This document shows, in pieces, positions 38,901-51,712 of a stretch of 64,000 bases of DNA. A program made the position numbers and the translations under genes. Source of the stretch: Sitta carolinensis. Lineage: Eukaryota > Chordata > Aves > Passeriformes > Sittidae. Each line of letters starts with the position of its first letter. The first letter of the stretch is position 1. The notes beneath the pieces are model-generated. The model ran no database searches. It was not told the origin of the DNA and saw only the letters and a program-made list of their open reading frames with translations. The stretch spans positions 6,453,859 through 6,517,858 of the forward strand of contig CM063287.1 in the NCBI GenBank assembly GCA_032173965.1. The letters are read 5' to 3'.

Positions 38901-41900
38901 CATGTTGCCTTTAACTCCTTCATTTTCTTAGCTGAAAGAAAAAATGAATGTGCCACACTGCCTTCCAATATTGAAAAACTCAGAAATACTGGATCCAGTC
39001 TTGCAAAGTGGAATAAATCAGATTCATTATAGTTTACTGTATTTTAAATTATATTAACTATATGTAGTTTATTCCAACCTGCTGTACACACAGAACTCAC
39101 TTTTTGACAGCAGTGCAATGGATGGCATAGGCTGATACTCCTTTCAAGTATTCTGCCACACATATGTTTATGCATTATGCTTTGGAAAATAAACTGCTTT
39201 AGGAAAATGCAAGAACTGATTTTCCATGGCACACAGGAGCATGATTTTGGAATTCAATGAAGAAGTTGTATTGCAATAAATTCCCTGCTGACTAAGCAAA
39301 CAGCAAATGCTTTTCTCCTTGTGCTTCTGCATTTTCCAGAGAACTTATGGAGCTGTGCTGACTAATTAAATGAATCCTCCCTTTCAGATTTTTTTTTCCA
39401 CGTGTTGCATATTTTATATGACATGTCATGATATGTGAAGCAAAAGCGAATAATTTTCTAAAGCTGGCCTTCAAACATGTTGCTTTTGTTATTTTTCTGA
39501 TTGTTACTTTTTCTTTGCACTTATTATTGATATTTTCTGTTGCTTGCCTCTAATTATCTTACATTAATTTTCCCATTTGCTTTCTAAATTATTTTGCAGC
39601 TATTCCTCTCCACTCCCCCAGTATGATTCAAGGTGATAACTCTGCTTTCTGTGAATCCTCATTTTATTTTGTTTTTTTAAACATTTTTTCCCACAGAGTG
39701 TGTGTAGATGTTTGTAGTGCATCCAACCACATCCTCATCCCTTCCATGCATTCAAATAGAAATGTTCATTAGCCTTTAGCATTGTGTTTTAGAGGTCATA
39801 CTGTAGTTTCCATTATTAGTGCAACATTAATTTAGGTAAGCATCAGCTACTAATGTTTTTAGATAGAAAGTGCATGAAATACTGTTTGGAATTGTTGTTA
39901 TTGTTTTAAATGGTAAGTTACTAATCAGAAAATTAAACAAGGAAATAATTTATTAATAAGCTGCTGACAGTGATTGCCTTCTCTGGGAGCAGTATGCACA
40001 AAGGCAGGTCTGCTGCAGGTTCTGTCTGCACTGGAGGCTGCAGAGTGCTGCAGACACCAAAGCTGCAAGGGGCTGGTTCCTGCACTGGGCACAGGCTCGT
40101 GTCAAGTGTTATTTACCCTTGCTGTGAGCAGTGTGCAGTAGCAGTGCTAAGCTCCTGGTTGCTGAGGATGGACTGACTTGAAAATTTACAGCCTAAACAT
40201 CCATGGTAACTTAGGGACTGGTTTTTGTAGGTACTTAGTTTTAACTTCGACTGATTTTTATTTAGTTTAAATTATGATTTTCAGACAGTTGGTTTAGGTG
40301 CCATGAGATTTTTGGCAGTTCACTCTTACATACTTTTCATCATTTGAATAGTTTGGGTTCAGAAGACAGCATCTTATTTGAGTGTACATTTTGGCAGTTT
40401 TGCACTAGATGAAAGCTTCCTTTTCATTATTAATTCTGAGGGGGCTTAACAAGCCAGTGACCATGTACATGATAGGCAGCTCTCCAAAACATTGCTTTGT
40501 GCTGAGCCATCAGGCCAAGCCTAGCCTTGCCAAGCTCCCCAGGAGGCTCCTCCATGGTGCACTGACCAGCTGTGCCTCCCTGGAGCTGCTGCAGCTTCAG
40601 CCAGGCTGAGGATGATCCAGCCAGGCATCCCTCCACCCTACAGACTTCCAGTCTGAAATGGCCCCAACTCGTCTGCAGGCAGAAACCATGCACGTTTTTA
40701 AAAGGCCAGCTAAGCATCCATAAATACTAGGATTAAAATCACTTATAGAGTATATAATTTAAAGATTGGGCATACTGGTTTTCGCACAGGTCTAATATTT
40801 ATGGAAAGTGTAAGATCCTGTTCCGCTGAAACAATTCCTCTTGTGAGGAGCTGAGATACCCTAGTGGCAACATTTGGATTTGTTGGAGTGAACAGTGCAT
40901 TTATCTAGGAAAGAAACATGGAGTGTGGACACAGTTTTCTGTATAAAAACTGCTGTGAAATATCATGCCTCAGTATTTTTAAGTGTCTGGTGCATGAGAA
41001 ATTCTAAATTTGGGCTAGGGTCATCTCAGGGAGCAGTTTTACCTCCCCATCTTTACTGATGAATATTAATTTGAAGAAAGGCAATGTAGCAACTTCTTGA
41101 TCTGGAATTCAGCTGGACAACATTTCTATTGTACTTCCTATATTTATATCTTGTGTTCCTACTCACTTCTGTCCTGCAGACCACTAAATACAAAATGTTG
41201 ACTTCTCTCCTGCTTTTGTGCAGATTTTTCCCACTCATGTTGGCCTGACTTCTGAATACAGCTGATTTGCAGGCCTGGCCAGTGCCTGTCAGCTGCTGCT
41301 GTTGATATCCTGCTGGTCTCAAAGCAAATGGAACTGTGTTGCACAAATTCCCAGTCACGCTTCAGAGAACCTGGGGTCTCTTTTTCAGGAACCATCACAA
41401 TCCCTGAATTATTGGCTGACACCCTTAGTTCACTTTGCCATCAGGAACCAGGAACTTGAATGGATTCTCCTGTTAGTCATGTGAAGGTTTAGTTCTTAAA
41501 GGCTGGAAGCTTTGGCAGCAGCCTTGAAAATAATGAAGCCACATGACAGAATTGTCAGCTATGTCAGTGTCTATCATACAGAAGGAGTAAACAAAGTCTG
41601 TACTGGCTTCGAGACTGAGCTGGTAACTTGTGTCCCTCTTGATACCAGCCTGTTACTGCATCTTCTACCTGAAGCTATTCTAATATTAATTATTAATTTT
41701 AATTATTCCCTTGATGATAGAAAAAGATTTTATTAAAAATATACCGCTCATAATTTACAAATATAATTTCTTACCCCCTTATTAAAAAATGGAAAATTAT
41801 GCATTGGAATGACACTAGCAAGTGTGATTTTTCTTTAACGTCTCTTTTATTGCTAACTAATCTAATCTTCAAAGAGAAGTAATGGCATGATTTCCTCCAG

Positions 41901-44900
41901 GGAGCCAACAGCCTAAAGGAAGTTGTGTACTTGGTAGTCATCACTTATCTTCCCCATTAGTGGAAGCCCTTAGTAGCCTAGACTGACTGTCACCTATGGT
42001 GCTGGCACTTGCTCTGGCAGCCATCAGGAGTATTTGCAAATGAGGCAGTATAAGGTTTTAAAGACTGAGGTTCCAAAAAATAATAAGCATTTTTGAGTCT
42101 TCTTTTTCTACACTGTCTGATTGCTTTATGCATGTGAGGCTAATTACTCTCATTTGTGAACAGTAGAGCTAACAGCTACAAAGGGAGGGTTTAAAATTCT
42201 TACAAAACACTACTAATACACTACTTGTGTACACTTTTAATCCAAATTGCTCGGTAGAACATGGTCATTTTGCCATGATGTTGCTAGAGCTTTAGCATTT
42301 CCTGCTTTTGATAACCTGTAGCTATAATGCAAGTGTAAGTTTTAAAAGGATCTTCGCGTTCTTTTTAGTTTAGCTGGGATCGGGATGACTTTTCTAATTT
42401 TAAGTCCGTGTCTGCTGACTTTTTGCTGATCTGCTTGTTTGGTGACGATTTTCACTGGTGTGTTCTCTCTTTTGTGCAGTTTCCTGGTTAGTTTCATGGT
42501 GGATGCCCGCGGGGGTTCGATGAGGGGCAGTCGGCACCATGGCATGAGGATAATCATCCCGCCGCGCAAGTGCACGGCGCCCACACGCATCACCTGCCGC
42601 CTGGTCAAGAGGCACAAGCTGGCCAGCCCACCTCCCATGGTTGAAGGAGAAGGATTGGCAAGTCGACTTGTAGAAATGGGGCCAGCAGGAGCACAGTTTT
42701 TAGGGTGAGTTGCTCTGTGAGTTTAATTGTTTATTCTCATGTTGCACCTCTCATTCCCGTTATCCTGTGAATCTAAGTAGTTAAACATTGACTCTGCCTC
42801 ATCTGAGCATGTAACACAGGCTACTTAACTTAAAACATTAAAAAATGCCAACCTGCCATTCCTTCTGGAAAGAACTCTTGCATTTTAAGGAGAGTTTTGC
42901 CTCTTTGATGACTGCAGGATGGAGATGAAGGCATGGGAAGGCCAGGTCCCACCCCCATCTATTCATGCAACCCTGCCTTCGAAGTCACGAGTCGTCTCAC
43001 ACTGAAAACCCAGGTTTCGACCCTCTTGGTTGTAGAGTATTTAGAGAAACAGCACTATCACAAAGAATTGTCCTAGAGACAACCACAGGGACCCAGATAC
43101 TGAGCTCTGTTCCCAACATGTGCACGGCTCCCTCTGGAGTTGCTGGGAGCTGCCTGTCTCTGTCTTGAGGAGCAAAACCACTTGGAGTGACAGTGGAGCA
43201 CCTACTGTGGCGTGGTGGTATGAATAGTACCAGTGCAAGGAACTGACTATTTTTAAAGCTTAAAATAGGGGAAACAATCCACTATGATGTGGCCTTTTTT
43301 TTTCCTAATTATAAATTTTGTTCATTACCGTGAGTGGCACCCTGGTGTAAACTGCTGGTTCTGTCGGGAATGACAGCTTGTTCCTAATTTCCCCTTCTTG
43401 TTTCTCTTCCTGCTGCATGGATGTTATTCAGTAAACTGCATCTTCCTAAAAGTCCTCCCCTCTAAATGAGGGTGAGAGCATGGTTAGCCGAATCCTGCAG
43501 CTTGGTCCACAAGGAACAAAATTTATTGGGTAGGATATGTACGGAAAAGATACAGAATGTCTACAGTTTTTCTTTTGTTTCCAATTTTTTGTTATTCCCA
43601 TTATTTTTTTTAAGTTTCCTAAAACTTTCAGTTGATTTATGTCACTGAAAGAAAATCATAGTGGCTTGATTTAATATAGCTCTGCTACTACCTTGTGCTT
43701 ATAGGCATGTAAAATTCACTCCCAGCATTCTGCTTTCATGACTTCTGTGCTTTTGTAATTTTTTAAATTTGAAGTGTTTCTACTGCATTAATTACATTTT
43801 AATACACAGTGGCAGTCCTTTAAGTTCAACCCTGTGATAGAGAAGGTATTTACAGGCCTCAAGTGAGACTGTTTTGGTACGAGCATTTGTAAAATGTGAT
43901 CGCATAATGTCCTCTACTTATGAAAGATTATTCAGAAAAAAATGTTATCAAGTGAATGAATTGATTCAGCAAGATTGGAGAAATACTAATCTTTTCAACC
44001 TGCAAGAGGCATCTTGTTTAAATTTACAAAGCCAAGTATGCTACCCAAAGGGACTGCAGTGTATAGTCTAAACATGTAAGAATGTTTCCATATGTTTTTG
44101 ACTGTTGTTCTCAAACCATATTGTGAAATTTATTGCATTAGGTTTTCAAAATATTGGTGAGTGTTTGGTGTTCCAAACCTGTTCAATACCTTCTCACTGA
44201 GTATTCTCGTTAAATGTCATGCACAAAATTGTGTAGTTTCTAAATATTTACAGAGACAGTATCTGAAATATTAGCCTGCAAAGATTGTACTACAACGTTA
44301 GTTTTCAGCTTGTGCTCTTTTTGAGCTAGAGAGTAAATGTCTTAACCAATGTATTGGAATTTTTTGTATTTTCTTGCTGTACACAATGGGAGAGAGCAGC
44401 TACATTCCTGATTTTTTGTTAAAGGACCTGAGACTTGAAAAAGAGACTGGGTGTTCCTAAAAACATCTAAAATATATATTAATTAATCTCTTTTTGTCGT
44501 TTTCATGGGGAAAGAAGACTAACTCTTCTCCCTGGGAATTTAAGGTGCAAACAGCCTCAACCCATGATGGCTGTTGTGATTTCATGCTCAGGCAATGGAC
44601 TGGGTAATGCACCCAACACCTCCCAGATATACAGAACCACAGAAGCGCTGCACACTTCTCCCATCATGTGACACTGCTTTTAACCCAGTTGTTACAAAGC
44701 AGCTAAACCCTTTACAACCTCTGTAGGAAAATAATGATACTGTCTATTTAAATGTCTTAAAGCTGCATAATCCATAAATGTTCAGTTACTGTGTGATTTC
44801 AGTCGGTTTGTCTTAGCATACTTTAAAATGCATATCCTGCCTGTGAAGTGTTTGGCAACAGTGTCTGTTTTGTTGAGGAATGGCACATGAAGTGAATGGT

Positions 44901-47900
44901 GGTTTCTGTTGGTTGTTCATACAAACTGTTCGGTAATGCACTTGCAGTCCTCTGTTGAAGGTACATTGTCTGGTGGCATAGGTGTATTATTAACCACCTT
45001 CTCATTCCCTTTCCTTCCCCCAAAATGTTTGACAGTAACTAATATAAATGTGGTCGTGATGTTGTTCAACCCAGAGAAATCCATTCTGAAAGGATCTAAT
45101 GATTCCCCAGTGATGTTTGCCGTGCAGAGGTTGCAGCTGTGATGCTGGGCATGAGAACCAGAAAGTGGAGCTAAAGGAAAACAGTCTCTTTCATTTCACA
45201 GGAGCTGCATCAACAGAGAGCCAGGGAGCCATTTGAAAACTTTGGAACTTAGTTTGAAGTTCAAAATCTACATAAATGCATGGTTCCTGTTACAGTCAGT
45301 GGCTGTTGCATGCACTGGGATAGCCAGACTGCTTCTGAACTGACTTTGTCCCTTCAAACTCTCTGAGCCAAATCCGAACTTTGACTATGCTAGTGCCAGC
45401 TAGAAGTCAGCAGTGCTGTGTATGCTGGAGGCAGGCTGGATCACCTACACCCTGGGATTAATGAGCAAGGAGAACTCTGCTTACTAAAAGTTGTCACTAT
45501 TTTTTTTCATGGAGGCAGTTATTTCAAAATATTTGCACTGAAAACATGATATATATTAGTATTTTCAATTTATCTATTAATATAGTTTAAATTATAAAGG
45601 ATTGTGCAGCTTTGGCAATTTTAAAAACATTTTTACCGTAACTGTTAATTATTTAAAATGCCTGTAGTTTTCTTAAGGACCCATAGGAAATTAAGGGCAG
45701 TGAGGAAATATAGGGTTAAAAATAACATGATTCCTTTTTCTCTAGACCTGTCATAGTGGAAATCCCACATTTTGGATCAATGCGAGGCAAGGAAAGAGAA
45801 CTGATCGTACTCCGAAGTGAGAACGGTGAAACTTGGAAAGAACACCAGTATGACAGCAAACATGAAGACTTATCTGAAATACTCAATGGCATGGATGAAG
45901 GTAAATATTTTCTTAAAGCTCTAGCTAGCCTTGCCTTCATGAAGGTTTGCTAACATGGGCTGACTAAAGCAAACCAAAATAAAACAGTGAAGGGGATGTC
46001 TGACTTCAGGGGATACAGCGTGTGTTCCATATTAAGCTGATGGAAAGAGCATAAGGAGAAGTTGTTCTGCAGTGGCCTGGAGACATCCTGAAATGAGTGG
46101 TGAATTTTGGTCTGAAGTCTTGCCAAGTTTAAGCAGAGTTTGCACAGTTGCTTTCCAGCATGAATTTGAGAATAGCACCCAGCTGGAAGTACACATGTCT
46201 CTGCTGCTCAGGCAGGGCCATAGGAAGGTCATTCCAAACCAAGGATGAAGTGTAAATATCAGCTGTATGGGGCCTTCCCACAGACACAGAGCTCAGCCTG
46301 TGGAGCATTCTTATTTCAAATGGTGTTGTTAGAGATTGCCTCCCACAAGTACACAGCCTGCCTTCCTGATTCCCATCTGGGAAGTCTGGCTCCCTTGTTT
46401 TGCTTGAACGTTGCTGTTGATGCGAGTCCCTCAAGATGAGGGGGCCCAGCTGTACGCATCCACCAGAAGATGCTGTCACAGATGGTCCCTGAAGACAAAT
46501 CATGGGCAAAGCCAGGCTTTATGGGGCTGCGGTGATTCCTTGGCACCAGTGCTTTCTTTTCCTAGCAAGCATTTTTCAGTGTTTGTGCTGATAAACTATT
46601 GCTTGAGTTCTTTGCATTTGAGTGTGAATGAAACAGTTTGCCGTGTGAACTTTGGTCTCCTGGAAGGGTTTATCCACAGGATTTTTCCTGGATAACCTAC
46701 ATAAAGTCATAGTGTGATAGGGTACGAGATGCAGGAAAAATATGTGAAGGAAATGAGGAGACTGTGGATGGCAGCTCTGAGAGGAGTATCTGTGGGAGAG
46801 TTCTGCCTTTGATTTTGGCTGCTCCTTGTTTGATGAGGGCAGCCTCAGCAGAAGGCATGCCTTGGGAATGTGGAGAGTTTTGCTGTTAGGAGGGTCTCCC
46901 TGGGCATCTGAAATACAGCATTTTTACCAATTTCCTGATCTTCTGGGAATGGGGACAGCAGGAAAGGCTTCACTTTGAAATATTTGAACTGCACCTGAGT
47001 TCGTAGTAACACAAAGCAACAGCAAAGATCTGCTTGCTTCATGATAATCTATTTGTAACTATTTAATTCAAAATAAATGTAGCAGAAACAATCAAACAGG
47101 AGGGCAAGAACACAGCAAATGTTTTGTCGGTGGGTTTGGAAAAATAAAATAAACCTCATCACTGAAGGGTACCTAAAAGCAGTGAAAGAGGCAAGAGATG
47201 GACGTGGTCCAGGCTCAAGTATGGCTTGAGGAATTACAATTGCTGCAGGATTGAATGCAGTAGTTGCAGCCTTTGAAAAAGAAAAATCTCTCCAGTGCCC
47301 CTCCTTCTCTGCACCCTGGCATGGGATCAGAAGTGATGATTTGGTGTTGGGTGGAGCAGTGGTGCCTGACAGGAGTGAGGTAGCCAGCACTGATCTGCAG
47401 CTTTGCTTATTTGCTTCACGTGTTTTTCAAACTGAGCTTAGTGTGATTTGGGGATAGGAAACCTGAGCACAGAAATATTGTTCTGAAGTGCTGCAGGTTG
47501 CAACACTAATGAAAGAGTTATGGATAAATTGAGCAGAAATGAGCTCAATAAATAAAAACATTTTGAGAGAGGCGGGCATGAAGCCCTCAGTGCTTGGAGC
47601 CTAAAATAATGAGCTTCACAATATGGAGCCACAGGACAACTTTCTGATCTACTGAGGGTTTCAGGTGACTCTTCTGGAGAACTGCTGTTTGAGGTTAGTG
47701 GGTATAAGTGCAGCCAAATCACACTATAATGGACTTTAGTCTGGTAGAGTGAAAATATCTGACACCTTAAAAGTCAAACCTCAGGAGTGGCTTTTACAAA
47801 TCAAGGCAATCATTTGTGAGAGGAAAAGGAGAAAAAATACTGGAGACACATCCACTGTATCGATTAGTTGTTCAGTTCATTTTAGCTTAATCCTTCTCTA

Positions 47901-50900
47901 GCTAGGAAAGCAAAATTTAAAAAAAAAAAAAAAAAAACACCCTGCATTAAAATAGTGCAGGGTTTTGACAAAATTCCACTCTAGTTGGTGTCATTTACAC
48001 CTTTTCAATGTAAAGAGTCTTCTAAACAATGACAAAAAACTTACAAATTTGTAGACTTGAGTGGGCTGGATAACTTTTTTCATCTGAACTTTTACTGGTT
48101 TGTAACAAAATACTACAGTCAGACTTGGCTCTGAGGGGAGTATCTTGCATCTCAGAAGACATAACTTTGGAAGAAGTTTTATTCCAGGTATGTACTCTGG
48201 AGGCAGAAGCAAGCTTTAATTTAAATAAAAAGCAACCACATAGTCATTTAGAGAAATTTTATGTGCCTTTGCAAGAAAACTCATCTGCATAATCCTGTCT
48301 AAGTTCCACGAGGTGCTGCAGGAGTGCTCATTTTCTGTTAAAAGCAGCTGGTCCATTCTCTGTCAAACCTGCTGTGATCACAAGTCCCTCCCTACCCGTG
48401 TAGTGAAGGAGGGCAACCAGACCTTTATTCGCAGCTCCTTAATACGCAGAGTTTTAAAGGTGCAGTTTGCTCCTCTGTTTGATCGTTGCTGTTTTGCTCT
48501 TCCCCCTTAGCTAGCAGGGATGAGAGCAAGGACGTCCTGGCTCCTGACCCTATGTGGGGACTGCAGAAATCCTGCTCGGTACTGGAAGCCGCACCGTCTG
48601 CTGGGAAACCTTGTCCTAGACCCAAAATAATCCCGAGCAGGAGGCACCGCCCCAGGGCTAGTGCAGGATTAAATAACAGCAGAACGTTTGGGTTATTATC
48701 ATGAGAGAACAATGAACCATGATGTAAAGAGCCTGTTTTTCTTTGGTGCAGTCAGGTTTCTGCTTAAATAGGTTTTATTTTAAGGATGGTTCTGTACTTA
48801 GGCTGAGGGAATACAGGAACTTGGCATTTTTAGGAGTAGGAGAAGTGTGACTCAAACACAAGGGTAGCAATTCACAGCTCTTGGCCATATTACATTTATT
48901 TATACTTAAATCAAATAAAATATACATATTTGTTTAATTTATTTTTTTTTTTTAGGAAGAACTTCTCTGCCTTGTAATTGGTAAATGCATTGCCTTTTCA
49001 GACAGGCTCCTTTTATATGTAACTTCTGTTTGCTTTTAAGATGCCTGCTCCCTTCAGAGGTACCTGTAGACAAATTGTGGGCACAAATGCACACATTGGG
49101 GTAGTTAATCTTTAAAAAGTCATTTGCAAACTAGTGACTGAGCCAAGAAATGCAAATGCTTGTGGCTACAGTAGGCTTGCAGCTGCTCAGTGTGGTTTCA
49201 GATGGGAAGCAGGAGTTTTTACATAACCGAATCAATAGATCGAACCAGAGTGTGACCTTGTTTATGCTTGAAGTTTAAAATACCACCATAAATCACTCTG
49301 CAGTGATTTTGCCACATTTCCAAGAAAATTTTTGAACATATTGCTGTTAAACTGTATGTTGTGAATGGCAAGGTAAAAGACTGTGCAAAAACAGACATAA
49401 AGGACATTGCCTTTTTTGAGGGTGAAACATCCTTGTGGCACTGGGAGTGCCTGGTTGTGTGTGTGAAACCCTGAGGCTGGGGGGTGGTTCTGGTTACCAG
49501 CATCTTCCTGCCCTCAGTTTCTCCTTGCCCCTTGTCATTGCTCTCCCTGCCTCATCCCCTCCTGTATTTTTCTCCCTGTGGCAGCTGCCTCCTGCATGCT
49601 GTGCTTTTAGTGCAGCAATTCCTTAATGGACACATTAACTTAATTCTGTTTGGGGGTCCTGTGTTCACCCCACCCTGTGTGTGTGCACAAGGTCAGCTCT
49701 GCTCTGGCCAGGGCTGAGGGTGTGTTGCACAACTCAGAGAGCTGTTCAGTCTGGGAGGTACAGGTGAGATTTGCTTTTTCAGTGCTAGCAAAATTATTTT
49801 GAGGCCCTGGCAAGGGAACCAGATAAACACAAAGACACCTTGAAGTTCATGAAACAGCCAAGTGTTCTGTGACTTGTCTTACTTTATTTTGAGTCAGAAG
49901 ATTCTTGCTCTGTGTTAGCTTATCTGAAAGGAAAAAAAGAAAGGTATTAGATGTGGATGAACTTGATCCACAACTGCCTCTCACCAGGGAGAGCTGGTGA
50001 GATTGCTTTCCTTGACGTGAGACAGTCTGTGTGAGGTCCCTCTCTGACCTTGGAGGACATGGCTGGGTTTCTCTTCTCCTGTCCTGGAACCTTAACGTTC
50101 ATGTGGCAGTGTGCACCAAAGGGTGCGGAGCTGTGATATTCTTTCCCTCCCTCCTTCCCCTCTCTCCTCCATCCCTCCTCTTCCTATAGAAGACCAAACC
50201 ATCCCAGGATAAGTGTCCCATACACATGGGTGGCAGGAGAGGACTTCTGCACACATTGTATTCACAGTACCTTTCTCTTGACTCACTAAAGCTGAATGGC
50301 TGTAAGAGTTCTTGGGCTGTTAGCACAAGCCAGGGGAACAGTGACAGTGGGAGAGTCTTCCCAGTTCTGCCACTAACCTTTCTGCTTTGCCTCACTATCC
50401 CTTTTTGTATGATGGGGTGCACAGCAGACTTCTCGGTGACTAAAATCCCCTTCCCTCCAAAACCCAACCATCTTGAAGGCTGAAGCAAAAAATACTTCAA
50501 GGTTTATCATTGAAATGCTTTGCCCAGGAATGAAGTGTCAGCAGCTGAGGAAAGTAGGAATGATGATGTCTCCCTCTGTAAAATGCATGATGTGTGTTCA
50601 GGAAACACAACCTCTCCCAGGACTAGTTTTCCCTGTTTCATTAATTCTGCCATGCTAACACTGCATTTCTCAGGGCAGTAAGAGAGATGGTTTGATTGCT
50701 CATCATATTCTTTTTTTTTTTCCTGTTAGAGGGCAACTTCGTATAAAGCTTACATATGTATTATCCAAACACAACCTCCATGTATAGTTCAACTCCTCTC
50801 CATGCCTGAACGTTGCTCTGCCAGTCTTACCTTCCCCTCTCTCTCCTCTGAAGGAGAGTGCTTGCCAGGTTCAAAGGCTTGACATGTTCTTGTACAAATC

Positions 50901-51628
50901 ACTATTTTTCTACTTCAGGAGAATTTTAATTATCTTTCACCTCTGTGAGCATTTTACAGTGGGTTTTTTCTCTAGCAACAAACAGGAGATGATTAGGATT
51001 TACCAGTCAAGATTGTACCTGCCTGGGAGTTTAGGAATCCAGTTTGTCTCCTGCACAAACCACTGCTTTTAGAGGCTGCAGGCAGAGTGCCTAATTCATT
51101 AGAGGGCTTCAGATATCAATCTCTGAGTCAAAGTAAATGGAAGCTGACATTATGATAAGAAATTATCCACTTGTGGTAGGTACATATGATCCACAGCAAC
51201 ACAGTGTGATTAATCCAAACTATCTGCTGAATGTTTTAAAATGGAAAACTGACATTTTACCAAATTTGCATTCTAATTCTTTTGGAACTGTAATTGAGTT
51301 TACATGTTTAGAGGAGGAAAATTTCTCAGCCATAAAGTATTTTACAAGTGTCTTTTGTCTTATTATTTCTGGTCTTCCTGCTTTCTCTTGCTGGATCTGA
51401 AAAAAATGTCATCTTTTCAGGAACAAACTTTATTTAGAAATTCCCTTTTTAAGGAGGAAAATAAGCGCTGAAATCTGTGAAGTGCTGCAATGAAATCCAG
51501 TTACAAGTGATAAAAAGGCCAAGCGCAACAAGTTACAAGGAGAAATGCATGACAGTTACATAATTCTCTCCATTTGTGTATGGTGTTTATATGAAAGGGA
51601 TTTCACCAATTCATTTGGGGCACCAGTG

Positions 51629-51712
<84 letters not shown>

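Larger units (their letters stand above)
35579..42479 (+). other. ANK3: Intron with a 33-nt cassette exon and an old CR1
   Basis: 6.9 kb. Holds an ancient minus-strand CR1 (about 36520-37900) and the cassette exon 39600-39632. A GC-richer patch near 38320-38500 and another near 40500-40700 show no recognisable coding content. Acceptor TTTTGTGCAG. Confidence 0.9.

Noticed and set aside
48486..48704. Possible extra exon after the acceptor-like TTCCCCCTTAG near 48510.
   Set aside because: No known ankyrin-G sequence belongs between exons 45746 and 52657, and direct joining preserves the conserved protein.
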